This document shows, piece by piece, positions 39,904-50,350 of a stretch of 64,000 nucleotides of DNA. Below the pieces are notes generated by a model. The model did no database searches and was not told the origin of the DNA. It saw only the letters and a list, made by a program, of their open reading frames with translations. Made by a program: the position numbers and the translations under genes. The DNA comes from Roseiconus lacunae (GTDB lineage Bacteria > Planctomycetota > Planctomycetia > Pirellulales > Pirellulaceae): positions 62,001-126,000 of the forward strand of contig NZ_VSZO01000022.1 of assembly GCF_008312935.1 (NCBI RefSeq), read 5' to 3'. Positions within the stretch are counted from its first letter, which is position 1, and every line of letters begins with the position of its first letter.

Positions 39904-40148
39904 ACTCGAGTCAATGCTCCCTGCTGGGCTTTCGGCCGGGTCGCACGCATTCCGGTGTGTGCAAGAGCACGGACCGGACCCAGGCGGCGAACGTCACCGT
40001 TGGCCCTCTGTTACTAACCCCAAGCCGGCTCTATTGTAGCGCCCCGTGTGAGTCACGGCAGACCCTTTTTTCGAAGCATTGCCGCGTTTTTTGCCTTTGC
40101 CAAACCACTCGCACAGGCACACCACTGAACCCCAACCGTGAAGGTCCG

Positions 40149-41537
40149 ATGTCCAACGACGAAGCTTTCCACGATCTGCTCGCTCTATTGCAATCGAATT
40201 CACAGCAATCCCTTGACGACTTGGTGGAATGGCTGCGGATTCCGAGCGTGAGTAGTGATAGCGGTAAAATCGCCGAGGTTCGCCGCGCCGGTGATTGGGT
40301 CTATGAAAAGTTCAGTGCCGCGGGGCTGCAAACACGGATCATCGAAACCGAAGGGCACCCGTTCGTCTTTGCCGAAACCCCCGCCGTGGATGGCCAACCC
40401 ATCGTGTTGGTTTACGGCCATTATGACGTCCAACCCGCCGAACCCCTGGAGGATTGGATTTCAGGGCCGTTCGACCCGACCGTTCGCGACGGCAACCTTT
40501 ACGCGCGCGGGGCGACTGACGACAAAGGCCAAGCACTGACGCACATTCAAAGCGTTTGCCAATGGCTCGCCGCGGGTAACCCGCTGCCGCTGCAAATCAA
40601 ATTTTTGATCGAAGGCGAAGAGGAAGTCGGAAGCGGCAACCTGGAACGATTGCTACCCGAGTTGGCCGACGAGCTGGCTTGCGATTGCGTCGTCATCAGC
40701 GACAGCGGTCAATATGCCAACGGGCAACCGGCAATTACCTATGGCTTGCGAGGCATCGCGACCTACGAATTGCATGTTCAGGGACCCAGCCAAGACCTGC
40801 ACAGTGGCTCGTTCGGTGGTGCGGTGATGAACCCAGCGATCGCTCTCTGCAAAATGATCGACTCCATTGTCAACGGCGACGGTGTGATCCAAATCCCGGG
40901 TTACTATGACGCCGTGCAACCGCTCTCCGATTCCGAGCGACAGCAGTGGCGGCAATTGCCACAGACGGACGAAGCATTCGCGGCCGGCGTTGGCGTCAAC
41001 GAACTCTTCGGCGAAAAAGGCTACTCGACCGACGAACGCCGCTGGGCTCGCCCGACGTTTGATGTCAACGGATTGACCAGCGGCCATCAGGGCGAAGGAG
41101 TCAAGACGATTATCCCGGCGGAAGCGTCCGCAAAACTCAGCTTTCGTTTGGTTCCCGATCAAGATCCGGTCAAGCTGACGGAACAACTCGAACAACACCT
41201 CCGCAATCACACGCCCCCCGGCGTGACTTGGAACTTGAAATCCGATCACGGCGCTCCCGGAATGCTGGCCGCGACAGACACACCTTTTGTCGATGCGGCC
41301 AATGTCGCGATCGAAGCGGCGTTCGGCACCAAACCGGTGATGATTCGCGAAGGTGGCTCGATCCCAATCGTGACCCGATTCCAAGAAGTTCTCGGATGTG
41401 ATTGCTTGCTGCTCGGCTGGGGGTTGTCCGACGACAACGCCCACAGCCCCAACGAAAAATTCTGCGTCGCGGATTTTCATCGCGGGATCGAAGCCTCCGC
41501 TAGGCTCTGGCACGAGATCGCAAAACGGGCACAATAA
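40149..41537 (+). CDS. M20-family dipeptidase / peptidase
   Basis: 462 residues from the ATG at 40149, preceded by GAAGGT; the frame is open further upstream to 39957 but that part does not look coding. Metal-site residues: His91 in YGHYDVQP, Asp124 in GATDDKGQ, Glu157-158 in IEGEEEVGSGN, and a C-terminal His in DNAHSPNEKF. The dimerisation domain has LHSGSFGG. Family members hydrolyse di- or small peptides with two zinc ions in the cytoplasm. It could also be a related deacylase. serS follows by 98 bp. Confidence 0.92.
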   Translation: MSNDEAFHDLLALLQSNSQQSLDDLVEWLRIPSVSSDSGKIAEVRRAGDWVYEKFSAAGLQTRIIETEGHPFVFAETPAVDGQPIVLVYGHYDVQPAEPLEDWISGPFDPTVRDGNLYARGATDDKGQALTHIQSVCQWLAAGNPLPLQIKFLIEGEEEVGSGNLERLLPELADELACDCVVISDSGQYANGQPAITYGLRGIATYELHVQGPSQDLHSGSFGGAVMNPAIALCKMIDSIVNGDGVIQIPGYYDAVQPLSDSERQQWRQLPQTDEAFAAGVGVNELFGEKGYSTDERRWARPTFDVNGLTSGHQGEGVKTIIPAEASAKLSFRLVPDQDPVKLTEQLEQHLRNHTPPGVTWNLKSDHGAPGMLAATDTPFVDAANVAIEAAFGTKPVMIREGGSIPIVTRFQEVLGCDCLLLGWGLSDDNAHSPNEKFCVADFHRGIEASARLWHEIAKRAQ

Positions 41538-41635
41538 CGGCCCGGCGCCGTTTCGCGGCAATCCGCCCGGTCTGGGGAATCATCCCAACCCTGTCGACAT
41601 CTTCCCTGCAACGCTTTCCCGATAACTGACCCAAA

Positions 41636-42913
41636 ATGCTCGATCGCAAGTTCATCCTGCAAAATCCCGACTTGGTTCGCGACAACTGCGAGAAACGTGG
41701 CGTCCCCTGCGATATCGATCAGCTCGTCACGCTCGAATCACAGCGGATGGAGCAATTGCAATTGGCTCAGGAGCTCAACCGACAAGCCAACGAGGTGAGC
41801 AAGTCGATCAAAAGCGCCAGCACCGACGAACGCCCAAAAATCATCGAGCGTGGACGGGAACTTCGTCAACAAAAAGACGACGCGCAAGCGAAGTGCGACG
41901 AGCACGAAGCGGCGATTCTCGAAATCCAAAAGCAAATCCCCAACCTCACCCATCCTGACGTCCCTGCCGGTGGTGAGGACGACGCCAAGGAACTCGCGTT
42001 CGGCAAGACACCCAAGCCCGAGTTCGATTTCACACCGCTGGATCACTTGCAACTCGGCGAGAAGCACGACTTGTTCGATTTCGAAGGTGGGGCGCGCGTC
42101 GCCGGCGCGGGCTTTTACTTCTTACGCAACGCCGCCGTCCGTTTGGACCTGGCGCTGCAGCAGTTCGCCGTCTCGTACCTTTCCGGCAAAGGCTTCACCC
42201 CGGTCTCGACCCCCGACTTGGCACTTACGGAAGTGCTGCAAGGCACCGGTTTCAATCCCCGTGGCCCCGAAACACAAATCTACAGCATCGAAAACACCGA
42301 ACTGAATCTGGTCGCAACCGCCGAAATCACCTTGGGTGGGATGATGAGCGGCCAAACGGTTCTCGATCAAGAATTGCCGCTCAAACTTTGCGGTCTTAGC
42401 CATTGCTTCCGGACCGAAGCCGGTGCGGCGGGACGCGCGTCCAAGGGCTTGTACCGCGTGCACCAATTCACCAAAGTCGAGATGTTCGCGTTCACGTTGC
42501 CCGAACAAAGCGACGCGATCCATGAAGAGATGCGTGAATTGGAATGCGAAATCTTTGACGCCCTGGAAGTTCCCTACCGCGTGATCGATACGGCAAGTGG
42601 TGATTTGGGCGGCCCCGCCTATCGCAAGTACGACCTCGAAGCCTGGATGCCGGGCCGTGGCGAGGTCGGTGCTTGGGGCGAAGTGACCAGCACCAGCAAC
42701 TGCACTGACTATCAATCACGGCGTCTGAACGTGCGTTACAAGACCGCCGGTGAAAAGGGCACCAAGTTCGTTCATACGTTAAACGGTACCGCCATCGCCA
42801 CCGGCCGAGCGATGATCGCCGTGCTGGAAAATCACCAACGTGCCGATGGTTCGATTGCCGTTCCCAAGGCGCTCCAGCCCTGGATGGGATGCGAAGTAAT
42901 CGAAGCCGCGTAA
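41636..42913 (+). CDS. serS: Seryl-tRNA synthetase
   Basis: 425 residues, the standard length. An N-terminal coiled-coil arm (LNRQANEVSKSIKSA ... EHEAAILEIQKQIPN) binds the long variable arm of tRNA-Ser. Class II motifs: CFRTEAGAAGRASKGLYRVH (motif 2), FTKVEMFAF, EVTSTSNCTDYQSRRLNVRY and LNGTAIATGRAMIAVLE (motif 3). It charges tRNA-Ser and tRNA-Sec with serine. The start ATG at 41636 follows CCCAAA with no clear ribosome site, which is common in this window. Confidence 0.96.
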   Translation: MLDRKFILQNPDLVRDNCEKRGVPCDIDQLVTLESQRMEQLQLAQELNRQANEVSKSIKSASTDERPKIIERGRELRQQKDDAQAKCDEHEAAILEIQKQIPNLTHPDVPAGGEDDAKELAFGKTPKPEFDFTPLDHLQLGEKHDLFDFEGGARVAGAGFYFLRNAAVRLDLALQQFAVSYLSGKGFTPVSTPDLALTEVLQGTGFNPRGPETQIYSIENTELNLVATAEITLGGMMSGQTVLDQELPLKLCGLSHCFRTEAGAAGRASKGLYRVHQFTKVEMFAFTLPEQSDAIHEEMRELECEIFDALEVPYRVIDTASGDLGGPAYRKYDLEAWMPGRGEVGAWGEVTSTSNCTDYQSRRLNVRYKTAGEKGTKFVHTLNGTAIATGRAMIAVLENHQRADGSIAVPKALQPWMGCEVIEAA

Positions 42914-42974
42914 GGGTTCAAGTTCGACACGTTGCGGACGCCTTGTCGATTTGACAACTTGTAGCGGGCCTCTT

Positions 42975-43053
42975 GCGAGCCGGCGGCGCTAGCCGCGGAC
43001 CCTGCTTTTTGCACGTTCTTGCGGCTTAGGCCCGATGCTAGGGCGTTCGGTTC
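42975..43053 (+). repeat. Inverted REP-like doublet (REPIN-like)
   Basis: Left arm GCGAGCCGGCGGCGCTAGCC from 42975; right arm 43026-43053 contains GGCCCGATGCTAGGGCG. The right arm reverse-complemented keeps CTAGC and CGG at the same places (17 of 25 bases). About 25 bp separate the arms. The left arm is nearly identical to 19021-19050. The rest of the 42914-43314 gap has no gene that I can support. Confidence 0.65.
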
Positions 43054-43314
43054 AAGGTTTGTTGAATGAATCGCATTGAACGGTTCATCGACCGGCCGAC
43101 GGGCATTCTCCCAGGTTTGCGCGGAAGAACCGCATGCTATGGCGTTTGCGGCTAATAAAATCAACCAGCCGTTCATGAATTCCGCCGCCGCACAACAAAA
43201 ACCAATCGCAAGCACTCGTCGGAACAGCGGACACTCAACTCTATCCATCGCGGAGAATTCTCATCGGCTATAATCGCGCCGCCACGTACCTTTCTTCCCG
43301 CCACGATATTTCCG

Positions 43315-44595
43315 ATGCCCAAGCCAATCCTATCGCTGCTGCTGCTGACGCTGATCGCCGCACCGAACGCGTATTCGCAAACTCCGACATTCCCGGAAAC
43401 CGATTGGCCTTGGTGGCGTGGTCAGACACGACAGGGCGTTGCCTTCGCGGCGAAGTCACCACCGACTCGGTGGAGTGAAGAGGACGGCGTGGCTTGGAAA
43501 ACGCCGATTCCGGGACGCGGACACGGCGCCCCAATCTTGCTCGGCGACCAGATCTTCTTGATCACCGCCGACGAATCACGACGTGTTCAATCCTTGCTCT
43601 GCTTAGACCGCAACAGCGGAAAACAACTTTGGGAAACCGTCGTTCATCAAGGCGAGTTTTACAACGTCGGCAAGCGTGAAGCGAATCAAAAATCGTCGTG
43701 GGCTTCATCGACACCGGCGACCGATGGCAAACGCGTGTTCGTCAACTTTTATTGTGACAAAGCAGTTTACACCAGCGCCGTGGCGCTCGACGGCGAGCTG
43801 CTGTGGCAACAACGACTTTGTGATTACGAAATCCATCAAGGTTATGGATCGTCACCAGCAATCCACCAAGACCTAGTCATCAGCTCGGCCGACAACAAGC
43901 TTGGCGGTGTGGTCGCGGCGATGGAACGCGAAACGGGGGAGTTCGTTTGGAAGCACCAGCGCCCGGAGCTGCCAAACTATCCTTCGCCCATCATCCTGAA
44001 TGTCGCCGGCAAGGACCAGGTGATCATGACCGGATGCGACTTGGTGACCAGCTTGAACCCACGTACCGGCGAGGTGAACTGGGAAATCGAAGGTGCGACG
44101 ACAGAGTGCGTGACATCGACGGTGACCGATGGGACCCATGTTTTCACCAGCGGCGGCTATCCCAAAAACCATGTCTCGGCGGTCGTCGCCGATGGATCGG
44201 GAAAAATCGCTTGGGAAGTCAACACACGCAACTATGTGCCTTCGATGTTGGAGAAAGATGGCTACCTATACATGTCGCTCGATGCCGGTGTCGCGACCTG
44301 TGTCGATGCCAAGACCGGCGAAACGATGTGGAAGAGCCGCCTCGGCGGCACCTTCACCGCGTCGCCCGTGCTGGCCGGCGGAATGATCTATGCGACCAAT
44401 GAAGAAGGCGAAACCTTCATTTTCAAAGCGGACCCAGACAAGTTTGAACTGATCGCAGAAAACAAATTGAATGGCACCACATTCGCTACGCCGGTGATCT
44501 GCGACGGAAAAATTTACCTTCGCGTGGCTAAGGCTGGCGATGGACAGACGCAGGATTATCTGTACTGCATCGGACCATCAACCGCATCGCCCTAA
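43315..44595 (+). CDS. Secreted PQQ-like beta-propeller protein
   Basis: 426 residues with a signal peptide (MPKPILSLLLLTLIAAPNAY, then SQ). The body is a seven-or-eight-bladed propeller of PQQ-type repeats: CLDRNSGKQLWETVV, ALDGELLWQQRL, AMERETGEFVWKH, LNPRTGEVNWEIEG, VADGSGKIAWEV and VDAKTGETMWKSRLGG. Similar folds occur in BamB and PQQ dehydrogenases; no catalytic residues or membrane anchor suggest an enzyme. In planctomycetes such proteins are common extracytoplasmic scaffolds. Its exact role is unknown. It follows serS by a 401-bp gap, so it probably has its own promoter. Confidence 0.85.
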   Translation: MPKPILSLLLLTLIAAPNAYSQTPTFPETDWPWWRGQTRQGVAFAAKSPPTRWSEEDGVAWKTPIPGRGHGAPILLGDQIFLITADESRRVQSLLCLDRNSGKQLWETVVHQGEFYNVGKREANQKSSWASSTPATDGKRVFVNFYCDKAVYTSAVALDGELLWQQRLCDYEIHQGYGSSPAIHQDLVISSADNKLGGVVAAMERETGEFVWKHQRPELPNYPSPIILNVAGKDQVIMTGCDLVTSLNPRTGEVNWEIEGATTECVTSTVTDGTHVFTSGGYPKNHVSAVVADGSGKIAWEVNTRNYVPSMLEKDGYLYMSLDAGVATCVDAKTGETMWKSRLGGTFTASPVLAGGMIYATNEEGETFIFKADPDKFELIAENKLNGTTFATPVICDGKIYLRVAKAGDGQTQDYLYCIGPSTASP

Positions 44596-44663
44596 GCAGT
44601 TGAACCCGAATGAATCGGCTTAAGTCATTTCATTCTCCCCGCGTCGTCGCAAGCTCCTCCGCG

Positions 44664-44743
44664 ACCCTCCCGGAGGAAGGATGAAGTCATAAACGCCTGT
44701 TAAATCAGTGGTTAAAAACTGCACGACCTCCTAGCGGGAGGGT
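44664..44743. repeat. 9-bp inverted repeat in intergenic spacer
   Basis: ACCCTCCCG (44664-44672) and CGGGAGGGT (44735-44743) are perfectly complementary, separated by 62 nt, between two convergent genes. It could be a weak bidirectional 3' structure or part of a degraded repeat. Little else can be said. Confidence 0.3.
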
Positions 44744-44815
44744 GTGATCCGGATGCTTCACCCCAAAGACTCGTGTTTACCTGCTTTGCGTGCGGCTCGC
44801 CCCCGGACTGGAACT

Positions 44816-47800
44816 TTACTTCTGGTCCTTCGCTTCCGATTCATCCGTCCCCGAAGGTTTCGGTTGCGGATCGTCGGAACTCGGTTCCTCGACCGACGGT
44901 TTCTTCGCTTGCTCACCAAGCTCGGTCTGGTTTGCCTTGGCAGCGACCTCGTCATTCGTCGTAGGTGCCCCAGGACTGGTCGACTGGACCGTGGTCTGTT
45001 CGGGCAGCGTAAGTTGCGTCGTCGCCTTCGCAAATCGACGAAGTACGACATAGAAAACCGGGGTGAAGAACAATCCGAACAAGGTGACTCCCAACATCCC
45101 GCTAAAAACGGCGGTCCCCAAAGCTTGCCGCATTTCTGCACCGGCCCCGGTAGCGATCACCAGAGGAATCACGCCCAGGATGAACGAGAACGCCGTCATC
45201 AAGATCGGGCGCAATCGCAATCGGCAGGCTTCGACCGCTGCGGCAAACCTGTCTTTGCCTTTGTCCTCTTCCGCTTTGGCAAATTCGACGATCAAAATCG
45301 CATTCTTGCACGCCAACCCTACCAGAACGACAAATCCGATCTGAGTCAGGATGTTGTTGTCCATCCCGCGAAACCAGACGCCGTAGATCGCACAGAGCAA
45401 ACACATCGGAACGATCAAGATCACCGCCAGTGGCAGAAGCCAGCTTTCGTACTGGGCTGACAGGGCGAGAAAAACAAACAAGACACAAAGCGGAAAGATA
45501 TAGAGCGCCGTGTTACCCGCTGCTTTCTGTTGATAAGCGATATCAGTCCATTCGTATCCAAACCCTGGTGGCAAATGCTCATCGGCCAATTGTTCCATCC
45601 GCTTGATCGCTTGGCCACTACTGAATCCCGGTGCGGTATCGCCGTTGATATCCGCGGCGGGGAAGAGGTTGTAACGCACGACCCGATCGGGGGCGGTCGT
45701 GCTTCGCATGGTGACCAGTGAACCGAGCGGTACGACCGAACCATCGGCACTTCGTGTCTTTAGCTTCACGATGTCGGATTCTTCGTCGCGAAACTGAGCA
45801 TCCGCCTGGGCGGTCACCCGATAAGTCCGACCGAGGAAATTAAAGTCATTGATGTAGGCAGATCCCAGATAAACCTGTAACGCTTCGAAGACATTCTCCA
45901 TCGGAACGTTCATCATGCGAACCTTGGTCCGATCGATATCGGCATACAACTGGGGTGTCCCGGAACTGAAGTTCGTAAACACTTGAACCAGCCCCGGTTC
46001 TTTTTGTGCTTCGGCTACGAGCTTATTCGTCGCTTCTTGGAGGGCATCCAGTCCGGCGCCGGATTTATCCTGGACCTGAAACTTGAAACCACCTCCGGTG
46101 CCGATTCCTCGAACCGGCGGGGGTTGGATCGCGAAGACCAATGCCTCGTCGATCGCGCTAATTTTCTTCCGCATATCAGCTAGGACGACATCCATCGTCC
46201 GCCCGCGTTTCGCTCGTTCTTTTGCATCCTCCAGGACCGGGAAGATCGCCGACGCGTTCGAACTACGCGCACGCGTGGCTCCGGAAAAGCCGACGAACGA
46301 AACGGCGTCTTCGACCCCGTCGACTTCGAGGGCAAGCTCGGTCGCCAGTCGTGTCACTTCATCGGTCCGCTCCAAATTGGCCCCCGGCGGCCCCTGGATC
46401 GCGATGATCAAATACCCTTGATCTTGTGCGGGGATGAAGCCTCCCGGGACTTGCCGGAAACCGACGTAGGTCAAACCGAGCAAGCCGACATAGACGATCA
46501 ACATCAACGCACTGACGCGGATGATTCGTGAAATCGTTCCCGCATAGGCATTTTCTGCGAACGAAAACGATCGATTAAACAATCGAAACGGCCAGCCCAA
46601 AACTCGGTCAATCAATCGTCCGAGTTTGTTCTTTGGCAAATCATGTGATCGCAGCAACAACGCACACATGGCTGGTGTCAACGTCAGCGAAACGAACGTC
46701 GAAATCGCAGTCGATACCGCAATCGTAATCGCGAATTGCCGATAAAACTGTCCGCTAATTCCCGGCAAGAATGCCGTCGGCACGAACACCGCGATCAACA
46801 CCAAGGTCGTCGCGATCAGTGCCGAACCGACTTCATCCATCGCCTTGCGAGTTGCCTCGCGGGGCGACATACCTTCGGCGATCAAACGCTCAACATTTTC
46901 GACCACCACGATCGCATCATCGACGACGACACCGATCGCGAGCACCAGTCCGAACAGCGACAGGTTATTCAAACTAAAACCGATCGCTTGCATCAGGGCA
47001 AAGGTACCAACCAGCGAAATCGGGATTGCGATGACGGGAATGATCGTCGATCGCCAGTTCTGCAAAAAAATGAATACGGTCAACACAACCAGCAAGCCTG
47101 CTTGCCAGAGCGTCGTAAAGACTTCGGAGATCGATTGCTCGACGAAAGCCGTCGGGTTGTAAATGACTTGATGCTTCAGGCCGGGAGGGAAACTCTTGCT
47201 GAGTTCGTTCATCTTGCTCAAGATCCCATCGGCGGTCTCGATCGCGTTCGAACCGGGGCGTTGGAACATCGCCAACGCGACTGCATTTTTTTCCTTGAGG
47301 TAACTGCGCACAGAGTAGTCAACGGCGCCGAGTTCGACGCGGGCGACGTCGCTCAATCGGACGATTCTCCCGTCATCACCGGATTTCAGAATGATGTCGC
47401 CGAATTCCTCCGGGGTTTGCAACCGCCCCTGAGTGTTGACGTTCACCTGGAAAGCGTTGGCCGGTTCGATCGGTTGCTGCCCGACAACACCGGCGGCAAC
47501 TTGGATGTTCTGACCACGCATCGCAGCGACGGCATCACCGGCCGTCATGTCCAACGCGGCCAGCCGATCGACATCTAGCCAAACACGCATGCTGTACTCG
47601 GTCGCACCGAAGACCTGGATATCGCCGACACCATCCAGACGTGCGAGCTGATCACGTATCTGCAAGTAGGCATAGTTACCGATGTAAAGCTGGTCGCGGG
47701 AATCATCGGGCGAAAACAGGTGGACGACCAGCATCAGGTCGGGAGAACTTTTCCGGGTCGTCACACCGATCTGACGGACCTCTTGAGGCAACCGCGGTTC

Positions 47801-48148
47801 GGCGATCGAGACACGGTTTTGGACCAACACTTGTGCCTCGTCGACATCAGTGCCCAACGCAAACGTCACGGTGATCTGAAGGGACCCATCCGCGGTCGCT
47901 TGCGATTCCATGTACAACATGTTGTCGACGCCGTTAATCTCTTGTTCGAGAGGCGTCGCAACGGTCTTAGAAATCGTATCCGCCGTGGCCCCGGGATAGC
48001 TGGCCTGGACCGTTACGGTCGGCAACGCCACCTCGGGATACTGGCCGACGGGGAGCTGAAAGTAGCTGATGGCCCCAACCAATACGATCAGCGTCGAGAG
48101 GACCGTCGCGAAAATGGGCCGGTCGATGAAGAAATGAGGGAGCCTCAT
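44816..48148 (-). CDS. RND efflux transporter, inner-membrane pump (HAE1 family)
   Basis: 1110 residues. The N-terminus (FFIDRPIFATVLSTLIVLVG) and the twelve-helix pattern are those of AcrB/MexB. The proton-relay Asp pair is in IGVVVDDAIVVVENVERL (TM4). Other marks: GESPREATRKAMDEV-like MSPREATRKAMDEVG, and GRTYRVTAQADAQFR in the docking domain. The last ~60 residues are an acidic, Pro/Glu-rich tail not needed for transport. It exports hydrophobic compounds with its adaptor at 48145. Start: SD AAGGAG sits inside the end of the adaptor gene, giving a 4-bp ATGA overlap. No outer-membrane TolC-like gene is in the window. Confidence 0.95.
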   Translation of the reverse strand: MRLPHFFIDRPIFATVLSTLIVLVGAISYFQLPVGQYPEVALPTVTVQASYPGATADTISKTVATPLEQEINGVDNMLYMESQATADGSLQITVTFALGTDVDEAQVLVQNRVSIAEPRLPQEVRQIGVTTRKSSPDLMLVVHLFSPDDSRDQLYIGNYAYLQIRDQLARLDGVGDIQVFGATEYSMRVWLDVDRLAALDMTAGDAVAAMRGQNIQVAAGVVGQQPIEPANAFQVNVNTQGRLQTPEEFGDIILKSGDDGRIVRLSDVARVELGAVDYSVRSYLKEKNAVALAMFQRPGSNAIETADGILSKMNELSKSFPPGLKHQVIYNPTAFVEQSISEVFTTLWQAGLLVVLTVFIFLQNWRSTIIPVIAIPISLVGTFALMQAIGFSLNNLSLFGLVLAIGVVVDDAIVVVENVERLIAEGMSPREATRKAMDEVGSALIATTLVLIAVFVPTAFLPGISGQFYRQFAITIAVSTAISTFVSLTLTPAMCALLLRSHDLPKNKLGRLIDRVLGWPFRLFNRSFSFAENAYAGTISRIIRVSALMLIVYVGLLGLTYVGFRQVPGGFIPAQDQGYLIIAIQGPPGANLERTDEVTRLATELALEVDGVEDAVSFVGFSGATRARSSNASAIFPVLEDAKERAKRGRTMDVVLADMRKKISAIDEALVFAIQPPPVRGIGTGGGFKFQVQDKSGAGLDALQEATNKLVAEAQKEPGLVQVFTNFSSGTPQLYADIDRTKVRMMNVPMENVFEALQVYLGSAYINDFNFLGRTYRVTAQADAQFRDEESDIVKLKTRSADGSVVPLGSLVTMRSTTAPDRVVRYNLFPAADINGDTAPGFSSGQAIKRMEQLADEHLPPGFGYEWTDIAYQQKAAGNTALYIFPLCVLFVFLALSAQYESWLLPLAVILIVPMCLLCAIYGVWFRGMDNNILTQIGFVVLVGLACKNAILIVEFAKAEEDKGKDRFAAAVEACRLRLRPILMTAFSFILGVIPLVIATGAGAEMRQALGTAVFSGMLGVTLFGLFFTPVFYVVLRRFAKATTQLTLPEQTTVQSTSPGAPTTNDEVAAKANQTELGEQAKKPSVEEPSSDDPQPKPSGTDESEAKDQK

Positions 48149-49581
48149 GGATTGCTCCTTGGCAGTTTATTCGCTGCCGAGTCCATCGCCAAAGGTTCGT
48201 CGTAAAACGTGTCGTTCGACTTCACACCAATCGGAGCGTCGGCCGGGGCGCGGGTCAACCATTGGTCTTCAGGAACAGGCGAGTAGGAGTCCGGTAGAGA
48301 GCTGGTTTTCGGCTGTAAGGTCTGCTCCGTGGCGGCGACCTTGACCCCATCGAAGATCCGCTGCAAACCGCTCGTCACGATTCGCTCGTCTCCCTCCAAG
48401 CCATCGCGCACGATCCGCAAGCCGTGTGACATCGCCCCAAGTTCAATGTTCTTTCTGACAATGGTTTCATCCGGGCCGACCACATAAACATACTTTTGCG
48501 ATTGATCGCTGATGACCGCACTGTCGGGAATCATGATCGCGTCATAGCGGCCACTACCGGGCAAACGAACCTTTGCAAACAGACCAGGTGTTAATAATCC
48601 CTGCTCGTTTTTCAGGATCGCCCGGCCGCGCATCGTTCCGGTGTTGGGATCGATGCGGTTGTCAACAAAGTCCATGTGCCCTTGGTGCGGATATCCCTGC
48701 TCGTCGATCAACGAAACAAAGACTGGATTCTTGACGTTCCTCGAACTCTCTCGCTTGCCGGCGTTGGCTAGGCGAACGTACTTCAAAAACTCTTGCTCGT
48801 TCGCATCGAAGTAAATATGGATCGGCGACACTGAAACGATCGTCGTCAGTAGTGTCGACATTTCGCTTCCGCCGCTAATCAAGTTGCCTTCGGTGACCAG
48901 GCGACGACTGATCAATCCCGTGATCGGTGCGCGAATCTCGGTGTACTGCAAGTCTAATTCGGCAGAGGCCAAGTTGGCTTTTGCGGTCTCGATCGCGGCC
49001 GTTGACGTCGCGATCGCGGCACGAGCTGACTCAATTTTTGCGTTGGAGGCTTCCAAAGCGGCGGTCGCTTGCAGAGTCTCACTACGACGTACTTCCACTT
49101 CTTCGTCCGAAATCGCTCTTTGCTCGGCCAGTTGATTCGCTCGGTTTAAGCGCGACGTCGCCAGCGAAAGCTGTGCCTCGGTGTCCGCTTTTTCAGCAAC
49201 CGTTTGCTGCAGCACCGACTCGGCTTCCTTCAAACCAGCTTTCGCTTCTTGCAACCGCGCCTTCGCCGCATTGACCTCGGCTCGAAACGGCCGTGGGTCG
49301 ATGATCGCCAACAGATCACCCGCATTGACCATGTGCCCTTCTTCGAAGTGAGTTGATTGCAGATAACCACCCACCCGCGAACGAATTTCGACTGAATCGA
49401 TCGCATCAAATCGGCCGGTGTATTCATCCCACTCGACGATCGGCATCATCACCGGCTTGGCGACCGAAACGGGGGTTGCCGGAACTTCGGCAGAGGGATC
49501 TGTTGACGGAGGAGACTCCTCCTGACGGCATCCTGCCGCGACGACTGTCATGGCAAGGACTAGAGCAATTCCTGGTTTCAT
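48145..49581 (-). CDS. RND efflux periplasmic adaptor (membrane fusion lipoprotein)
   Basis: 478 residues. A lipoprotein signal MKPGIALVLAMTVVAAGC with lipobox VAAGC is followed by the barrel-sandwich hybrid and hairpin: VRSRVGGYLQ-like EIRSRVGGYLQ, VNAGDLLAIIDPRPF, a long Ala/Glu/Gln coiled coil (about 95-200), then IRAPITGLISRRLVTEGNLI. The beta-barrel domain has FDANEQEFLKY. HlyD/AcrA family. It links the pump to an outer-membrane channel. Overlaps the pump start by 4 bp. No regulator is adjacent. Confidence 0.94.
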   Translation of the reverse strand: MKPGIALVLAMTVVAAGCRQEESPPSTDPSAEVPATPVSVAKPVMMPIVEWDEYTGRFDAIDSVEIRSRVGGYLQSTHFEEGHMVNAGDLLAIIDPRPFRAEVNAAKARLQEAKAGLKEAESVLQQTVAEKADTEAQLSLATSRLNRANQLAEQRAISDEEVEVRRSETLQATAALEASNAKIESARAAIATSTAAIETAKANLASAELDLQYTEIRAPITGLISRRLVTEGNLISGGSEMSTLLTTIVSVSPIHIYFDANEQEFLKYVRLANAGKRESSRNVKNPVFVSLIDEQGYPHQGHMDFVDNRIDPNTGTMRGRAILKNEQGLLTPGLFAKVRLPGSGRYDAIMIPDSAVISDQSQKYVYVVGPDETIVRKNIELGAMSHGLRIVRDGLEGDERIVTSGLQRIFDGVKVAATEQTLQPKTSSLPDSYSPVPEDQWLTRAPADAPIGVKSNDTFYDEPLAMDSAANKLPRSNP

Positions 49582-49916
49582 TATCTCAATCGCTTGTGTC
49601 TAAATTCGGTAACACCTGGGGTTACTTCTCCGTCAGCCAGCGCTTACACCCCCATCGGAAAAGTTTTCTCGCGGTGCGAATACTTCGATGAAGGGATCGG
49701 TAGAAAAGCGCAATGCCCAATGAACAGCGTTACCGACAGACTCGCAAAACAACATTTACGCAGCGATCTCTCCCGCAAACCGACGCTTAGTCCCAGAAGA
49801 TGGACGACGGGGCAAACCACAATTCAAATTGCGTCTTTCCTGCCAATCCGTCTCTCGTGCGAGCCCTGCCCCTAAAGCAGGCCGGATTAAATCTGATTTC
49901 GAAACCGGCACCGTGC

Positions 49917-50048
49917 CTTAGTTCTCTGTTCCGTTTGAAAGCACTGGTTCGCCTCATCAGCCGACGGACGTTAGCCACGGTGATTGCATTGAATCCGTGG
50001 CTTACGCCTTGCGGCCAATCCGAATTTCAAAGATTGGCGAAGCACTAA
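49917..50048 (+). repeat. MITE/REPIN-like element, copy B
   Basis: About 132 bp. Core CATCAGCCGACGGACGTTAG near 49955 and inverted partner CCGTGGCTTACGCC near 49996. Right end GGCGAAGCACTAA; the left end TTAGTTCTC is a worn form of the same terminal repeat. It is the clearest full-length match to copy C. The rest of 49582-50350 holds no gene that I can support. Confidence 0.72.
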
Positions 50049-50350
50049 CTTGCCACTTTTCTTGCACGAAAGACGTTCCTGCGCAGAAAACGTCGCCGTT
50101 ACGAAGACGCGATGCTTCTCGCCACCCTGCTAAAAGGGGAGCGTCTGCTGGTGATCCCTTCACCGGACATTTAGATGTTGATTCCTTTAGCTGTGTGAGG
50201 TCCTTTGTGTTGTCTGGACCGTGCGGTGCCGAAAAGGTTCACCAATCAAGCAAAGGTTTTACAGAAACTTCGCTTATCCCCTCGGTTTTGCAATGCTGTG
50301 TGAACGTCGTGCGTCCTTTGCAGAACCCGCCGTTAACCCGCTGGACCGAG

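Noticed and set aside
39957-40148. 64-codon upstream extension of the dipeptidase frame
   Set aside because: The extension is Cys/Arg-rich and unlike the family; ATG 40149 has a ribosome-site-like GAAGGT and aligns with normal family starts.
40653-41561. 302-codon minus-strand open frame
   Set aside because: Antisense to the M20 peptidase whose metal-site motifs are intact.
46736-47578. 280-codon plus-strand open frame inside the RND pump gene
   Set aside because: Antisense to a gene with full family motifs; Arg/Asp/His-rich product with no recognisable domain.
49997-50350. Upstream extension of the hydrolase remnant frame
   Set aside because: It begins inside repeat copy B, is Arg/Ser/Cys-rich and precedes a clear signal peptide, so it is not taken as coding.
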